From an uncultured Bacteroidales bacterium (GTDB lineage Bacteria; Bacteroidota; Bacteroidia; Bacteroidales; WCHB1-69): a stretch of 39,700 nucleotides of DNA. Shown piece after piece: positions 39,245 through 39,700 of this stretch. The position numbers and the translations under genes were made by a program. The first letter of the stretch is position 1; each line of letters begins with the position of its first letter. The notes beneath the pieces were generated by a model that had not been told where the DNA came from, searched no databases, and was given only the letters and a program-made list of their open reading frames with translations. Where the stretch lies: contig CAJOQK010000014.1 in the NCBI GenBank assembly GCA_905236885.1, positions 1 to 39,700 on the forward strand. The letters are read 5' to 3'.

Positions 39245-39700
39245 AGAAGGAGTTGAAAGGTTGTTTCCCCAAGCTTAAAACTGACAAAAAGTTTGATATA
39301 ACCAGCAAGGCGACGTCCATATATAATTGTATTGCATGGGCTTATGGTATAAACAATCGATGGATGTGGCCTAACACTGGCGACTATCCCTTTCTTGACG
39401 GGGTGCACTATTGGCCGAGTGATGAAATACAGGAACCTTCTGTTGAGAATTTCATAAAAGCCTTTCAACAAAAAGGATATGAATGCTGTGACAATGGTGA
39501 TTTTGAAGAAAACTATCAGAAAATAGCATTATATGCTAAGCCCGATAATTGGAATATTTGTACACATGCTGCACGGCAAAAACGTGATGGCACTTGGACT
39601 AGTAAACTGGGATGTGAATGTGATATACAGCACGGAACAGCTTACTCCATTGAGAACAATGGTTATGGCAAAGTGAGGTGCTTTATGAAAAGATTGTTCA
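39220..39700 (+). CDS. Papain-fold-like NCIAWA/THAAR protein, partial (3' end off window)
   Basis: From ATG 39220, 160 codons are open to the window edge. The pattern is YNCIAWAYG with Cys37, then RWMWP, YWP, a variable middle ending KIALYAK, ICTHAARQKRDGTWTSKLG with His116, and CDIQH with His138, then YGKVRCFMKR. I recall this NCIAWA ... HAARQ ... WTSKLG ... DIxH layout as a domain of unknown function (DUF7689-like) with a likely cysteine-peptidase/amidase (NlpC/P60-like) active site; the Cys-His-His assignment is inference. It overlaps the preceding small gene by 25 bp. Only the last few residues appear to be missing. Base composition is AT-rich, like the other two cassette genes. Confidence 0.65.
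   Translation, partial: MGERVEQIKKELKGCFPKLKTDKKFDITSKATSIYNCIAWAYGINNRWMWPNTGDYPFLDGVHYWPSDEIQEPSVENFIKAFQQKGYECCDNGDFEENYQKIALYAKPDNWNICTHAARQKRDGTWTSKLGCECDIQHGTAYSIENNGYGKVRCFMKRLF

Overview
The window looks like chromosomal DNA of a Bacteroidota bacterium, probably of the order Bacteroidales. Four things point there. Many intergenic regions carry the -7 box TAnnTTTG of this phylum, twice with a TTTG element 21 bp upstream. Two secreted proteins end in type IX secretion (T9SS) C-terminal sorting domains. There is a gldF-gldG pair. Several genes belong to families I know mainly from Bacteroidota (DUF4783, DUF3822, DUF4340, YicC next to RlmB). I see no rRNA, tRNA, CRISPR array, transposase or integrase.

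Layout. 1-721: minus-strand ECF-type sigma factor overlapping a small partner gene cut by the window edge. 1143-5336: tight plus-strand unit of threonine aldolase, ferredoxin-tailed aldo/keto reductase and an S9 lipoprotein peptidase. 5484-7231: repetitive acidic lipoprotein with a strong terminator, then a solitary DppC/OppC-like permease. 7690-12218: nadA, gldF, gldG and a DUF4340 protein. 12309-13897: ssb, a half-length DUF2461 gene and dapD. 13981-15753: T9SS-exported adhesin-like protein with a terminator. 16006-18834 (minus): RsbW-like ATPase, ybeY and mnmG, with a parS-like palindrome just upstream of mnmG. 18949-20484: comM. 20527-22881 (minus): MATE transporter and lipoate ligase. 22882-23276: a divergent intergenic region packed with palindromes. 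23277-25784: tatA, a HAD phosphatase (minus) and nadB. 25962-29625: membrane-anchored hypothetical protein, DUF3822, rsmD, yicC, rlmB. 29632-35082: T9SS-exported serine protease, lipid kinase, pyrD, M16 peptidase. 35145-36424 (minus): DUF4783 protein and nadC. 36691-37968: ugd behind a structured leader. 38073-39700: an AT-rich accessory cassette of three overlapping genes, cut by the right edge.

How the genes fit together. Most of the window is housekeeping: NAD synthesis (nadA, nadB and nadC all present but scattered), lysine/diaminopimelate (dapD), pyrimidines (pyrD), rRNA and tRNA modification or maturation (mnmG, ybeY, rsmD, rlmB), DNA handling (ssb, comM) and envelope or export functions (tatA, T9SS cargo, gldFG, ugd). 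The parts most worth a second look are the three-gene cassette at the right end (TIGR04255-like, a WR-x-x-x-x-F family small protein, and an NCIAWA/THAAR papain-fold-like protein); the 76-nt four-way-junction leader before ugd, which has a competing helix near the start codon; the palindrome cluster between lplA and tatA; and the near-perfect parS site at mnmG. All family calls are from reading the translated sequence by eye; no database search was run.
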